From: a virus
Direction: 5' to 3' (one strand)
IMG/VR virus record: IMGVR_UViG_3300045996_002286
Span: 1-47,500 of that record
Length of the DNA stretch: 47,500 bases
The notes under the pieces were generated by a model, which ran no database searches, was not told the origin of the DNA, and was given only the letters and a program-made list of their open reading frames with translations. The position numbers and the translations under genes were made by a program. Shown here piece by piece: positions 32,469 through 39,378 of the stretch (position 1 is the first letter of the stretch; each line of letters opens with the position of its first letter).

Positions 32469-32545
32469 GCGTGACGACCTCGGCGAGGAGGCCGCCCAGC
32501 TATGTTGTTATTCGGCTGGAGGCCGAACGATCCGCAGAGGTGGTT

Positions 32546-32923
32546 GTGAACTATCTCCCTCTGCTCTCCCTCATCATTCAGGTTTGCATGTTCCTGGGGG
32601 TGTTGGCCGGGATTTACGGAGCCTTCATCCGGCTTCAGGAAGGCCAGAAGCACAACCGGGAGTTGTTCGAGCGCGAACTAAAAACGCTCCGCGAACACTT
32701 CGATGTCGCCATCGCCTCGATCCGGGAACGGGTGGATGACCATATCCACAACGACCGGGAAGACTTTGCGGAGTTGCGATTGGTGATGAAAGCGGACCAG
32801 GCGGCGTCTGCCAACATCCACGCGGCCCAGCAGGACACGAATTATCGCGTGAAGTCGCTGGAAGAGTTCCGGCAGCGAGTGGAGCGGCGGAACGGTTCCC
32901 AGCCGCCAGAGATACGCCAATGA
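32546..32923 (+). CDS. Membrane-anchored coiled-coil protein, lysis candidate
   Basis: A 125-residue protein. I chose GTG 32546, preceded by GAGG five bases upstream; the open frame extends through the terminators and cannot all be coding. One N-terminal transmembrane helix (about residues 3-27) is followed by a long charged coiled coil. This layout is shared by some holin-associated, spanin-like and XhlA-type proteins. It opens the late region and is coupled by ATGA to a 29-residue membrane peptide. The role in lysis is inferred. Confidence 0.5.
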   Translation: MNYLPLLSLIIQVCMFLGVLAGIYGAFIRLQEGQKHNRELFERELKTLREHFDVAIASIRERVDDHIHNDREDFAELRLVMKADQAASANIHAAQQDTNYRVKSLEEFRQRVERRNGSQPPEIRQ

Positions 32924-33009
32924 GCATCGACGTAAACAGCGGCCTGATCGGCCTCCTCGTCGTCATCGTTCTGATCCTGCTGATCGTGTACCTGGTGCGA
33001 CGGGCCTGA
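32920..33009 (+). CDS. 29-residue single-span membrane peptide
   Basis: A very short open frame starting at ATG 32920 in an ATGA overlap. Residues about 8-26 are a pure transmembrane helix (LIGLLVVIVLILLIVYLV) with a two-Arg C-terminal anchor. Coupling and a protein-like hydrophobic pattern support that it is translated. It may be a small holin, antiholin or membrane regulator. Confidence 0.6.
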   Translation: MSIDVNSGLIGLLVVIVLILLIVYLVRRA

Positions 33010-33013
33010 CACC

Positions 33014-33376
33014 ATGCTCCCCGCAATCCTCTTCCAGGCGTTCAAGCAGGGCAGCCTGCGCGATTGGCGCGTTTCGGTGGAGGGAGAGCGCAGTATCGCT
33101 GCCACGAAGGCGGCGTGTGGCTTCCGGCTCCCCGGAACATTTTGGATCGAAGCGGAGTGGCCGAGTTCAGACTTTACCCACTCCCTCCAAGCTTCCCGCC
33201 TCGCCACCGATGAGACGGCCACGATCCGGTTTGACGGAAGGGCGTTCACGGGGCGGATGACTATCCAACCAACCCTTTCCTTACGCGGGTTGGGGGTGAA
33301 GGTCATGGTGCAAGCCGAGGGGATGCCTGGGGTGAGGCTGGATGGCAGGTTGGGGTTGAAAGCCCCTGGCGGTTAG
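33014..33376 (+). CDS. Hypothetical protein
   Basis: A 120-residue protein beginning 4 bases after the membrane peptide. Mixed beta sequence with several strands (SVEGERSIAA, FWIEAEWPS, TIRFDGRAFTG). It converges on the reverse-strand cassette 16 bases away, with no clear terminator between. No family recognised. Confidence 0.5.
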   Translation: MLPAILFQAFKQGSLRDWRVSVEGERSIAATKAACGFRLPGTFWIEAEWPSSDFTHSLQASRLATDETATIRFDGRAFTGRMTIQPTLSLRGLGVKVMVQAEGMPGVRLDGRLGLKAPGG

Positions 33377-33392
33377 ACCAAGGGCGCGGGGG

Positions 33393-33719
33393 TTATTCGG
33401 TTTCTTCTTCAGCGGTGGGCGGGAGCGTATCCCCTCCCAGGTTTTCCCACATCGTCATTCCCGTGATCGCCCGATACCGCTTCCCGTCTTCGCTGGCATC
33501 GAAAGCGCGAACCGCTTCCTGAGTCGGGGCGATTGCTTCAATTTGCTCGTTAGCCCATTCGGTGTTCATTTCGGTTTCCTTCTTCAGTTCGTCGCGGATC
33601 AACTTCTCGGTGATGGCCTGCCGGATGTATTCGGAGCGGTCCCCGGCAGGGAGTTCGGCAAGGCGCTCACGCTGCCAGTCGGTGAGCGTGAGCGCGATCT
33701 GGTTAGGGCGGGCGGGCAT
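33393..33719 (-). CDS. Ribbon-helix-helix DNA-binding protein
   Basis: A 108-residue protein with an N-terminal ribbon-helix-helix fold (QIALTLTDWQRERLAEL, then RSEYIRQAITEKL), typical of antitoxins and plasmid or phage regulators. The C-terminal 55 residues are an acidic extension. It starts directly after the stop of the 84-residue gene upstream, so the two form an operon. The palindrome in that operon's promoter is a natural binding site for such a protein. No known toxin was recognised beside it. Confidence 0.65.
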   Translation of the reverse strand: MPARPNQIALTLTDWQRERLAELPAGDRSEYIRQAITEKLIRDELKKETEMNTEWANEQIEAIAPTQEAVRAFDASEDGKRYRAITGMTMWENLGGDTLPPTAEEETE

Positions 33720-33974
33720 TTAGAATTTTCCTGCGCAGGCAGCGATAGCGGCTTCCATGCTGTCGTGCTCCCCTTTCACCCAGCCGGTCTCATACCACCA
33801 GGGACCGCGCTGCTTGCCTGTGGATGCCTGAATGTCGCGCCTCCAGGCCAATACGCGGAACTTGCCATTCTCCAGCGTGTGGACGCGCAGTTCCAATTCG
33901 TGACCGGGGAAGATCGGTTGCCTGGGGACCAGAGTTCCGTCGTTGCGGTCAAAAGAGTTTGCGGGGCTGCTCAT
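33720..33974 (-). CDS. Small cassette protein, unknown function
   Basis: An 84-residue protein starting at ATG 33974 with AAGGAG eight bases upstream. It has a beta-rich middle (HELELRVHTLENGKFRVLAW) and Trp/Tyr-rich C-terminal strands (PWWYETGWV). It is first in a reverse-strand two-gene operon inside the late region, behind its own promoter, so it is a candidate lysogen-expressed gene. It could be a toxin, an exclusion protein or a harmless passenger. Confidence 0.6.
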   Translation of the reverse strand: MSSPANSFDRNDGTLVPRQPIFPGHELELRVHTLENGKFRVLAWRRDIQASTGKQRGPWWYETGWVKGEHDSMEAAIAACAGKF

Positions 33975-34010
33975 CTCGGTATCTCCTTGGTCGTTCTCTC
34001 TACTGACTGA

Positions 34011-34039
34011 AGTATACGCGATTGCATATGCAATGTCAA
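34011..34039 (-). promoter_or_regulatory. Near-consensus sigma-70 promoter with palindromic operator in the spacer
   Basis: On the minus strand TTGACA (34039-34034) and TATACT (34016-34011) are 17 bases apart. The first 12 bases of the spacer (34022-34033) are the perfect palindrome TTGCATATGCAA. It drives the 33974-33393 operon. A repressor bound to the palindrome would block RNA polymerase; the downstream RHH protein is the best candidate. Confidence 0.8.
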
Positions 34040-34062
34040 CTGTTTGGTGAGAAATATTTTCG

Positions 34063-34461
34063 ATGAGCGATCCGCCCCAAACACCCGCCTGGCACACCCA
34101 GAGCTTCTGGACCGGCATGGTGAAGCTTTGCCTGGAAGGTGCGGCCCTGGCGACCGGCATCTCCGCGATCCCCGCTGAAGTGCCGCCGAAGGTCTACAGC
34201 GCCTTGGTCATCGCTGCCATCCTGAAGTTCGCGGGCAGCCTGTTGGGACAGCTTGCCGCCTTCTTCGTGCGCGAGGGCGTAAGCAGCGTGGACAAGCGAG
34301 CCGATGTCGCGGCCACCGTCGCAGTGGAGCTTGCCGAACGGGTAGCGCAGAACGAGAGCGGCTTCACCGCCGACCTGATCCGCGAGGGAAACGCGCTGCC
34401 TTCAACCCCGCCCCCTGGCTCCCAGGCGGAGGATCGGACGGGTAGGGGAGAACGGGCGTGA
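34063..34461 (+). CDS. Holin candidate, two membrane spans
   Basis: A 132-residue protein with two hydrophobic helices (about residues 17-37 and 44-70) and a charged, partly coiled C-terminus. This resembles two-span holins, and the endolysin gene lies about 850 bases downstream. The start lies 23 bases from the reverse promoter. No family was recognised, so this is an inference from topology and position. Confidence 0.5.
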   Translation: MSDPPQTPAWHTQSFWTGMVKLCLEGAALATGISAIPAEVPPKVYSALVIAAILKFAGSLLGQLAAFFVREGVSSVDKRADVAATVAVELAERVAQNESGFTADLIREGNALPSTPPPGSQAEDRTGRGERA

Positions 34462-34808
34462 GCGAACCTCTCGCCTGGGGTATGGTCGCGCACTTCGTTG
34501 CCGACTGGCTCTTGCAGAACCACTGGATGGCGACCTATAAGACCAGCCTCAAGCACCCTGCCGCGTGGGTTCATTCTGGCATTCACCTGCTGGCGTTCCT
34601 CTGCATCTTCCAGCCGTTGGTCGCATTCCTGCTGTTCATCTCCCACTTACTGATTGACACGCGGAAGCCTCTCCAGTGGTGGGGCAGCCTGATCCGGCAG
34701 ACGAACGACCCCGCGAATCCAGTAACTCTCCACGTTGCATTCTGGCGTGACCAGGTGGCGCATATTGCCCTGATTGCCTTGGCCGTGGCTTTAGGTGGCG
34801 CGCGATGA
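34458..34808 (+). CDS. DUF3307-like membrane protein
   Basis: A 116-residue membrane protein starting at a coupled GTG. It fits DUF3307: AHFVADWLLQNHWMATYK at the N-terminus, a His near the second helix (WVHSGIHLLAFL), LISHLLIDTRKPL, and FWRDQVAHIALI at the C-terminus. About four spans. The function of this family is unknown. Located between the holin candidate and the endolysin, it may act in lysis or envelope modification. Confidence 0.65.
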   Translation: MSEPLAWGMVAHFVADWLLQNHWMATYKTSLKHPAAWVHSGIHLLAFLCIFQPLVAFLLFISHLLIDTRKPLQWWGSLIRQTNDPANPVTLHVAFWRDQVAHIALIALAVALGGAR

Positions 34809-35224
34809 GCGATTGCGTAGCACCCCTCACGGTCGGTGGCGGCGTCGCCCCGCTGACCGTGGGGCATTTTGGTAGTCACGAAGCAGACCCCGCTCCCTAC
34901 GTCCCCGGCCTGGATACCGACCCCTCGGCGCTAGCCCGTCTTTCGCGGGAAATCGAGGCGCTGAAGGCGGAGCGGGATGGGCTGCGGGAGGCGTTGGAAG
35001 AGGTGCGGAATTGCCTCTACGGAACGCCAGGTGTGAACGGGCAGAGCGCTATCGCTCGCGGGCACATGATTGATTACGAAATCCGCGCCTTTCTCAATTT
35101 CCCTAACGATCCAAATTTGGATTTGGAAGGGCGAACACGGAAAGCTTTGGAGCATCGCGAGGTGTCCCACAACCTACTCGTGAAGGCAGGAGCCGCTATC
35201 CGCGCAGTGCTTGGCCCGCGTTAG
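34805..35224 (+). CDS. Hypothetical coiled-coil protein
   Basis: A 139-residue protein coupled by ATGA. The N-terminus has a small internal repeat (VAPLTVGG, VAPLTVGH), then a coiled coil (about 45-70; LSREIEALKAERDGLREAL). The C-terminal part is mixed. Function unknown. It ends 34 bases ahead of a terminator. Confidence 0.5.
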   Translation: MSDCVAPLTVGGGVAPLTVGHFGSHEADPAPYVPGLDTDPSALARLSREIEALKAERDGLREALEEVRNCLYGTPGVNGQSAIARGHMIDYEIRAFLNFPNDPNLDLEGRTRKALEHREVSHNLLVKAGAAIRAVLGPR

Positions 35225-35258
35225 CTTCCTCGCCCACAACCACAGCCCGCCCCTCTCC

Positions 35259-35286
35259 AGCAGCCTCCACGCCGGGGCTGCTTTTT
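35259..35286 (+). terminator. Rho-independent terminator
   Basis: AGCAGCC (35259-35265) and GGCTGCT (35276-35282) pair, followed by TTTT. It lies between the coiled-coil gene and the endolysin, so the endolysin may have its own promoter or depend on antitermination. Confidence 0.75.
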
Positions 35287-35308
35287 CGTGAGTCGGAGTG
35301 AACCAACT

Positions 35309-36196
35309 GTGAGCGTAACTGACAACATGCGGTTCATCCCCAATCATCCCGGTTCCGTGCAGAAGAACCGCAGGGGGCTGCACGCTGTCCACTGGATAGT
35401 CATTCACACAATGGAGGGCGGGGAGACGGGCCGGACTGCCGAGGATACTGCCCTGTGGCTTGGCCGGGGTCGCCCTGGTCTCCCACCGGGACCGGCAGGT
35501 GTTCACTTCTGCGTGGATACGAATTCTGTTGTGCAGATGGCGCAGTTAGAGGATGTGACGGCGGGTGCGGCGGGTAGGTTGCCGAACGGGAAGTCAGCCA
35601 ACTCCCTTGGCGTCCACATCGAACTAGCAGGTCGCGCAGGGCAGACCGCCACACAGTGGGCTGACCAGGCATCTACCGCGATCCTGGCAAATGCTGCGAC
35701 CCTCTGCCGAGAGTACATCATCCCCAAAATCCACACGCCCATTCGGCGCCTGACCGTTCCGCAGATGCGAGCGTTAGAACGGGGCTTCGTTGGGCACATC
35801 GATGTCACCAGGGCGACTAATCGGCGCGGTGGTCACACCGACCCCGGCCCCGCCTTCCCCTGGCAACACTTCCTCTCGCTGATTGGCGGGGATGTCTCGG
35901 AAACGAGCATCCTCGTTTTTGTTGCGGGAGTAGAGGTGAAGGACGCGAAGGCGTGGCGAGATGATGAGGGCACCATTCACGCCGCACTCAGGCCGCTCGC
36001 TACCGCTCTGAATCGACGGGTGGGGGCAGTTGGCCCGAAACAGGCGGAAGTGCTCAAGGGCGACCTCGTAGAGGCCGTAGTGCCTATCGTGAACCGCGAC
36101 GGCACCGGCTATGTCCCAGTGCGAGAGTTGTGCAAGCGGTTGGGGCTGGAACCGCCTACTTGGGACCCCGTAGCGGGCGCAGTGAGGATCGGGTAG
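35309..36196 (+). CDS. Endolysin, N-acetylmuramoyl-L-alanine amidase (Amidase_2)
   Basis: A 295-residue protein from GTG 35309; an upstream GTG at 35288 touches the terminator and is less likely. The amidase fold has IVIHTMEGG with H33 as first zinc ligand, GVHFCVDTN, and GGHTDPGPAFPW with H176 and D178 near the end of the domain. It cuts the amide bond between MurNAc and L-Ala in peptidoglycan. The C-terminal 90 residues resemble a copper-amine-oxidase-like wall or matrix domain (YVPVRELCKRLGLEP). No signal peptide, so release needs a holin. Confidence 0.85.
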   Translation: MSVTDNMRFIPNHPGSVQKNRRGLHAVHWIVIHTMEGGETGRTAEDTALWLGRGRPGLPPGPAGVHFCVDTNSVVQMAQLEDVTAGAAGRLPNGKSANSLGVHIELAGRAGQTATQWADQASTAILANAATLCREYIIPKIHTPIRRLTVPQMRALERGFVGHIDVTRATNRRGGHTDPGPAFPWQHFLSLIGGDVSETSILVFVAGVEVKDAKAWRDDEGTIHAALRPLATALNRRVGAVGPKQAEVLKGDLVEAVVPIVNRDGTGYVPVRELCKRLGLEPPTWDPVAGAVRIG

Positions 36197-36202
36197 GCGG
36201 AG

Positions 36203-36400
36203 ATGATGCCGCAGACGCCGCAGGAGCGAGCGATCCTGCATGAAACAATGGTCGTCGTGCGCGGCTGTTCGGGGGAAGAGGACGAACGCGGGCTTTGTGA
36301 GTGCGCCCGCTTCATCTGGTTTCTCATCCGCGAGGGGCGGGAACGGGAACGTTTGCTGAAGGCTGCACTGGAGGGATCGGCTAGCGATGGCGCGCAGTGA
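36203..36400 (+). CDS. Small hypothetical protein
   Basis: A 65-residue protein with tandem ATGs (36203, 36206) behind GGCGGAG. Helical, with three cysteines (VVRGCSGEE, LCECARF) and a charged C-terminus. Overlaps the next gene by 14 bases. Function unknown. Confidence 0.5.
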   Translation: MMPQTPQERAILHETMVVVRGCSGEEDERGLCECARFIWFLIREGRERERLLKAALEGSASDGAQ

Positions 36401-36638
36401 GGATTTCCTGATGTCCAAAGAATGGCGTGAGGGGCTTTGGTGCCTGCTGGAAGTTGGGCTCACCGCGCTAGGCCTGGTCTGCCTGGGCACTGTGACCACC
36501 CAGGCGGCTTTCGAGTGCTTCCAGCGCGGCTACTTACATCTGGCAGTGCTCTTTACTATCCTCGCCGTTTACTTCTGGTTCGTGGGCATCTGGTTTCTCA
36601 ACAGCATCCGCAATGTTCTCTTCCCGAGGCGTGGCTAG
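36387..36638 (+). CDS. Small membrane protein with two spans
   Basis: An 83-residue protein with two hydrophobic helices (about 20-40 and 50-72) and basic ends (IRNVLFPRRG). Immediately upstream of the terminase small subunit gene. It may be a second holin or antiholin paired with the amidase (inference). Confidence 0.5.
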   Translation: MARSEDFLMSKEWREGLWCLLEVGLTALGLVCLGTVTTQAAFECFQRGYLHLAVLFTILAVYFWFVGIWFLNSIRNVLFPRRG

Positions 36639-36640
36639 CG

Positions 36641-37021
36641 ATGGCACGGGGTAAGGCGCACGATCCGGAGACGAAGGCCGCAGTGATGGCCGCGCTCTTA
36701 TCCGGCCAGGGCGTCAATGAGGTAGCGCAGGAGTACCAACTCTCCCCTTCAGTGGTCAGCGGCTGGAAGAGTTCCCTCTCGTCCGAACAGTTCGAACGGC
36801 TTCGAACTGAAAAAGCCGAGACGTTCGACGGTCTGTTATCCGACTATTTGACCGCTAATCTGCGGGCGCTACAGAAGCAAGCCGAGGTGGCGAGTGAGCC
36901 TGACTACATCCGGAAACAGTCAGCGGAAAAGCTTGCTGTCCTCCACGGAGTTATGGCAGACAAGGCAGTTCGACTTCTCGAAGCGTACAGCGGATCAGGC
37001 CCAGCGCCAGCGGAGGATTGA
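36641..37021 (+). CDS. terS: Terminase small subunit
   Basis: A 126-residue protein starting 2 bases after the preceding stop. Residues about 8-45 form a helix-turn-helix typical of TerS (ETKAAVMAALLSGQGVNEVA, then QLSPSVVSGWK). A helical oligomerisation region follows. It recognises the packaging site on phage DNA and loads the large subunit. The next gene, the large subunit, begins 128 bases before this one ends. Family by pattern and position. Confidence 0.7.
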   Translation: MARGKAHDPETKAAVMAALLSGQGVNEVAQEYQLSPSVVSGWKSSLSSEQFERLRTEKAETFDGLLSDYLTANLRALQKQAEVASEPDYIRKQSAEKLAVLHGVMADKAVRLLEAYSGSGPAPAED

Positions 37022-38621
37022 CACCAGCGGGCTGCGTCTGACGGATCTGATGATCCGAACCAAGGCGCGCGAGGTGATCCCGTTCCGGCCAAACCCGGTA
37101 CAGCGGAAGTACCTCGCGGAGATCGCGCCCAACTGGCAGACGGAACAGGTGCAGCTCCGCAGCGTGCGAGAAATCCTGCTGAAGGGCCGCCAGTTCGGGA
37201 TGAGCACGCTGATCCTGGCCTTGTTCTTCCTGGACACGATCCAGAACCCGCACACCCAGACCGTCGTTATTGCCCACGACGCGGACAGCACCGAGCGGCT
37301 ATTCCAGATGGTGCACCGCTTCCAGGCTTGTCTACCGGAAGCGGTGCGGCCACGCACGAAATACTCCAACCGCCGTGAAATACTCTGGCCCGACCTCGAC
37401 AGCTACTTCTTCGTTGGTACAGCGGGCAGTGGCTCCTTCGGGCGTGGCGGCACCATCAACAACGTTCACGCGTCCGAGGTGGCGCTCTGGCCCAATGCGG
37501 AAGAAATCACTTCCGGTCTGTTCAACACCGTTCCGGCGGATGGCAATCTCATCCTGGAGACGACCGCTAACGGAATGTCGAACTGGTTCTATGACGAGTA
37601 CCAGAACGCCAAGCGTGGCAACAGCGCCTTTACCCCTCGGTTCTATGGCTGGTGGGAGCATGATGACTACCGCCTACCGGTTCCTGCTGGCTTTGAGCCG
37701 GATAGTGAGGAGCTGGCGCTCGCGGCTCGCTACAACCTGGACGATGAGCAGTTGGCCTGGCGCAGGCAAAAGAAGCTGGAGCAGCGCCGCCTGTTCGTGC
37801 AAGAGTTTCCCGCCAACGCCCAGGAAGCGTTCATCAGTAGCGGCGGGCGCGTGCTGCATGAGTTCATCGCGGAGCCAGCCCCGTACGGGCACCTCTACCG
37901 CAACGACTGGATACCGCCGAAGGAGTGGCGACACTTCCTCGTCATCGACCCCGGCCTGAACACCTTTGCCGCCCTGTTCGCAGCAGTGGACCCGGAAGGT
38001 TGCATCTGGCTCTACGGCGAGTACTACGAGGGGCGCAAGCCGCGCGGGGCACAGGGCGAGGACTGGCTGCCCAGTGAGCATTTCGCGAACCTGGACGCCG
38101 CGTATCGCATCTACTCGCAGCAGGCAGGCGGGCCGATTGATTACCGGGTGCTGATGGATCCGAACGCGTTCAATCTCCAGCGCACGCAGACCAGCCCGAC
38201 GCCGCTCCCCTCGTGGGCGGATGAACTGAGAAAGGCAGCGAGAGAGAGCGGCGCGGAGTGGTTCAACCTGACGCCCGCTAGCAATAAAGATGGCTTGGCG
38301 CTGACCGTGAACCGTTACTTCGGGGCGAGCCGGTTGTGCGTGGGTGACGACCTGGAAAACCTCTGCTGGGAGGCGGAACGGTGGGTAACGAAGCGGGAGC
38401 GGAGCGGTCAGTATGCGGATGAGGTGCAAGCGCCAGAGGAACCGATTGACCGGAACAACCACCTCTGCGACTGCCTGCGCTACCTCTGCAACGCGCTGCC
38501 AGAAGCCCTGCCCGTAGCGCCGCCACCGCGACCGAACACGCCGGAAACCTTTGTTGCTGACCACCTGGAGCGGAAGCTAAAGACCGCTGCGATACGCCGA
38601 GGAATGGGAGCGAGACGATAA
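36894..38621 (+). CDS. terL: Terminase large subunit
   Basis: A 575-residue packaging motor. The start is GTG 36894, with GAGG six bases upstream, although this overlaps terS by 128 bases; ATG 37050 is the next candidate. The ATPase has GRQFGMST (98-105), the RQxGxST variant of Walker A, and a Walker B region INNVHASEVALW with E195. The nuclease has acidic residues D352 (VIDPGL), D422 (LMDPNAF) and D526 (NNHLCDCLRY). It pumps DNA into the head and cuts it at the end of packaging. Confidence 0.9.
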   Translation: MSLTTSGNSQRKSLLSSTELWQTRQFDFSKRTADQAQRQRRIDTSGLRLTDLMIRTKAREVIPFRPNPVQRKYLAEIAPNWQTEQVQLRSVREILLKGRQFGMSTLILALFFLDTIQNPHTQTVVIAHDADSTERLFQMVHRFQACLPEAVRPRTKYSNRREILWPDLDSYFFVGTAGSGSFGRGGTINNVHASEVALWPNAEEITSGLFNTVPADGNLILETTANGMSNWFYDEYQNAKRGNSAFTPRFYGWWEHDDYRLPVPAGFEPDSEELALAARYNLDDEQLAWRRQKKLEQRRLFVQEFPANAQEAFISSGGRVLHEFIAEPAPYGHLYRNDWIPPKEWRHFLVIDPGLNTFAALFAAVDPEGCIWLYGEYYEGRKPRGAQGEDWLPSEHFANLDAAYRIYSQQAGGPIDYRVLMDPNAFNLQRTQTSPTPLPSWADELRKAARESGAEWFNLTPASNKDGLALTVNRYFGASRLCVGDDLENLCWEAERWVTKRERSGQYADEVQAPEEPIDRNNHLCDCLRYLCNALPEALPVAPPPRPNTPETFVADHLERKLKTAAIRRGMGARR

Positions 38622-38830
38622 TGCCAGTCGATCAAAGCGAACATGTAAACGTCTATACGTTCAGTGAGAGCGGACCGGTGCTTGTCGGTCGCTTCAAGCT
38701 ACCCGCCTACACCCCGAAGCAGTTAGTGGCTTTCCAGAAAAAACAGGAGGAGATGCACCGCTACTACCACAGCCCGCGCGCCAAGCGTGCCCGAGAGCGC
38801 ATGAGCAAGGCGCTGGGGCTGGGAGCGTAA
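38621..38830 (+). CDS. Small hypothetical protein
   Basis: A 69-residue protein coupled to terL by TAATG. Short beta part (NVYTFSESGPVLVGRF) then a basic helix (PRAKRARERMSKAL). It could be a small head-packaging factor. Function unknown. Confidence 0.55.
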   Translation: MPVDQSEHVNVYTFSESGPVLVGRFKLPAYTPKQLVAFQKKQEEMHRYYHSPRAKRARERMSKALGLGA

Positions 38831-39114
38831 TGGACCCGGTATCCGCAGCGCTGGGCATCCTGATTGCCTGGGCGATCATTGCAACCGGCGAGTGGCGATA
38901 TGCGCGCCGACTGCTGCGAGAGGAACGCGCTGCCTGGGCTGTTCGCGAGGACAAGTACATCCATCAGCTAGCCGGCGTCCGCACCGATCCCACGCCACTG
39001 CCGCGCTATGACCGCCACTGGAACGACCGCAAGGAGGCTGCCGTGGCCCGTGAGCGCCAGGAGAGCGAGGTGGATGCCGTGAAGCGGGCGATCCGCGAAG
39101 GGAATGGGCGATGA
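38830..39114 (+). CDS. Small membrane-anchored protein
   Basis: A 94-residue protein. One N-terminal hydrophobic helix (about residues 4-20), then a basic, Arg-rich helical cytoplasmic part. Coupled on both sides by short overlaps. Function unknown. Confidence 0.55.
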   Translation: MDPVSAALGILIAWAIIATGEWRYARRLLREERAAWAVREDKYIHQLAGVRTDPTPLPRYDRHWNDRKEAAVARERQESEVDAVKRAIREGNGR

Positions 39115-39374
39115 CCACCAGGGAAGCGGTGAAGGTGCTGAACACGCACAGGCATCTGGGAGCCAAAAACTGGGAAGCACGCGCAGGCGGATATGTAGTC
39201 GCAGCCGTAGGAGGAACCGCCGTCTCCCGCGAGCCTTTCGAGGCTAAGGCTATCGCTGAGAAATACGAACGGGATGGCGCTGAACGCCAGCATCGGGACC
39301 TCTGCAACGCTTTCAGCAGCGCCCCCGATGAGCTTGTCGAATACGACCCCAACGCCGGTCCTGCTGGAGCCTAA
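39111..39374 (+). CDS. Small paralogous protein B (LN-H-W / EA-IAE family)
   Basis: An 87-residue protein. Its first 60 residues repeat the pattern of the genes at 3540 and 41679: AVKVLNTHRH, then W at residue 21, then FEAKAIAEKYERD. The tail is unique. It lies directly upstream of the portal gene and coupled to the gene before it. Function unknown; the family is discussed under findings. Confidence 0.65.
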   Translation: MTTREAVKVLNTHRHLGAKNWEARAGGYVVAAVGGTAVSREPFEAKAIAEKYERDGAERQHRDLCNAFSSAPDELVEYDPNAGPAGA

Positions 39375-39378
39375 CTAA

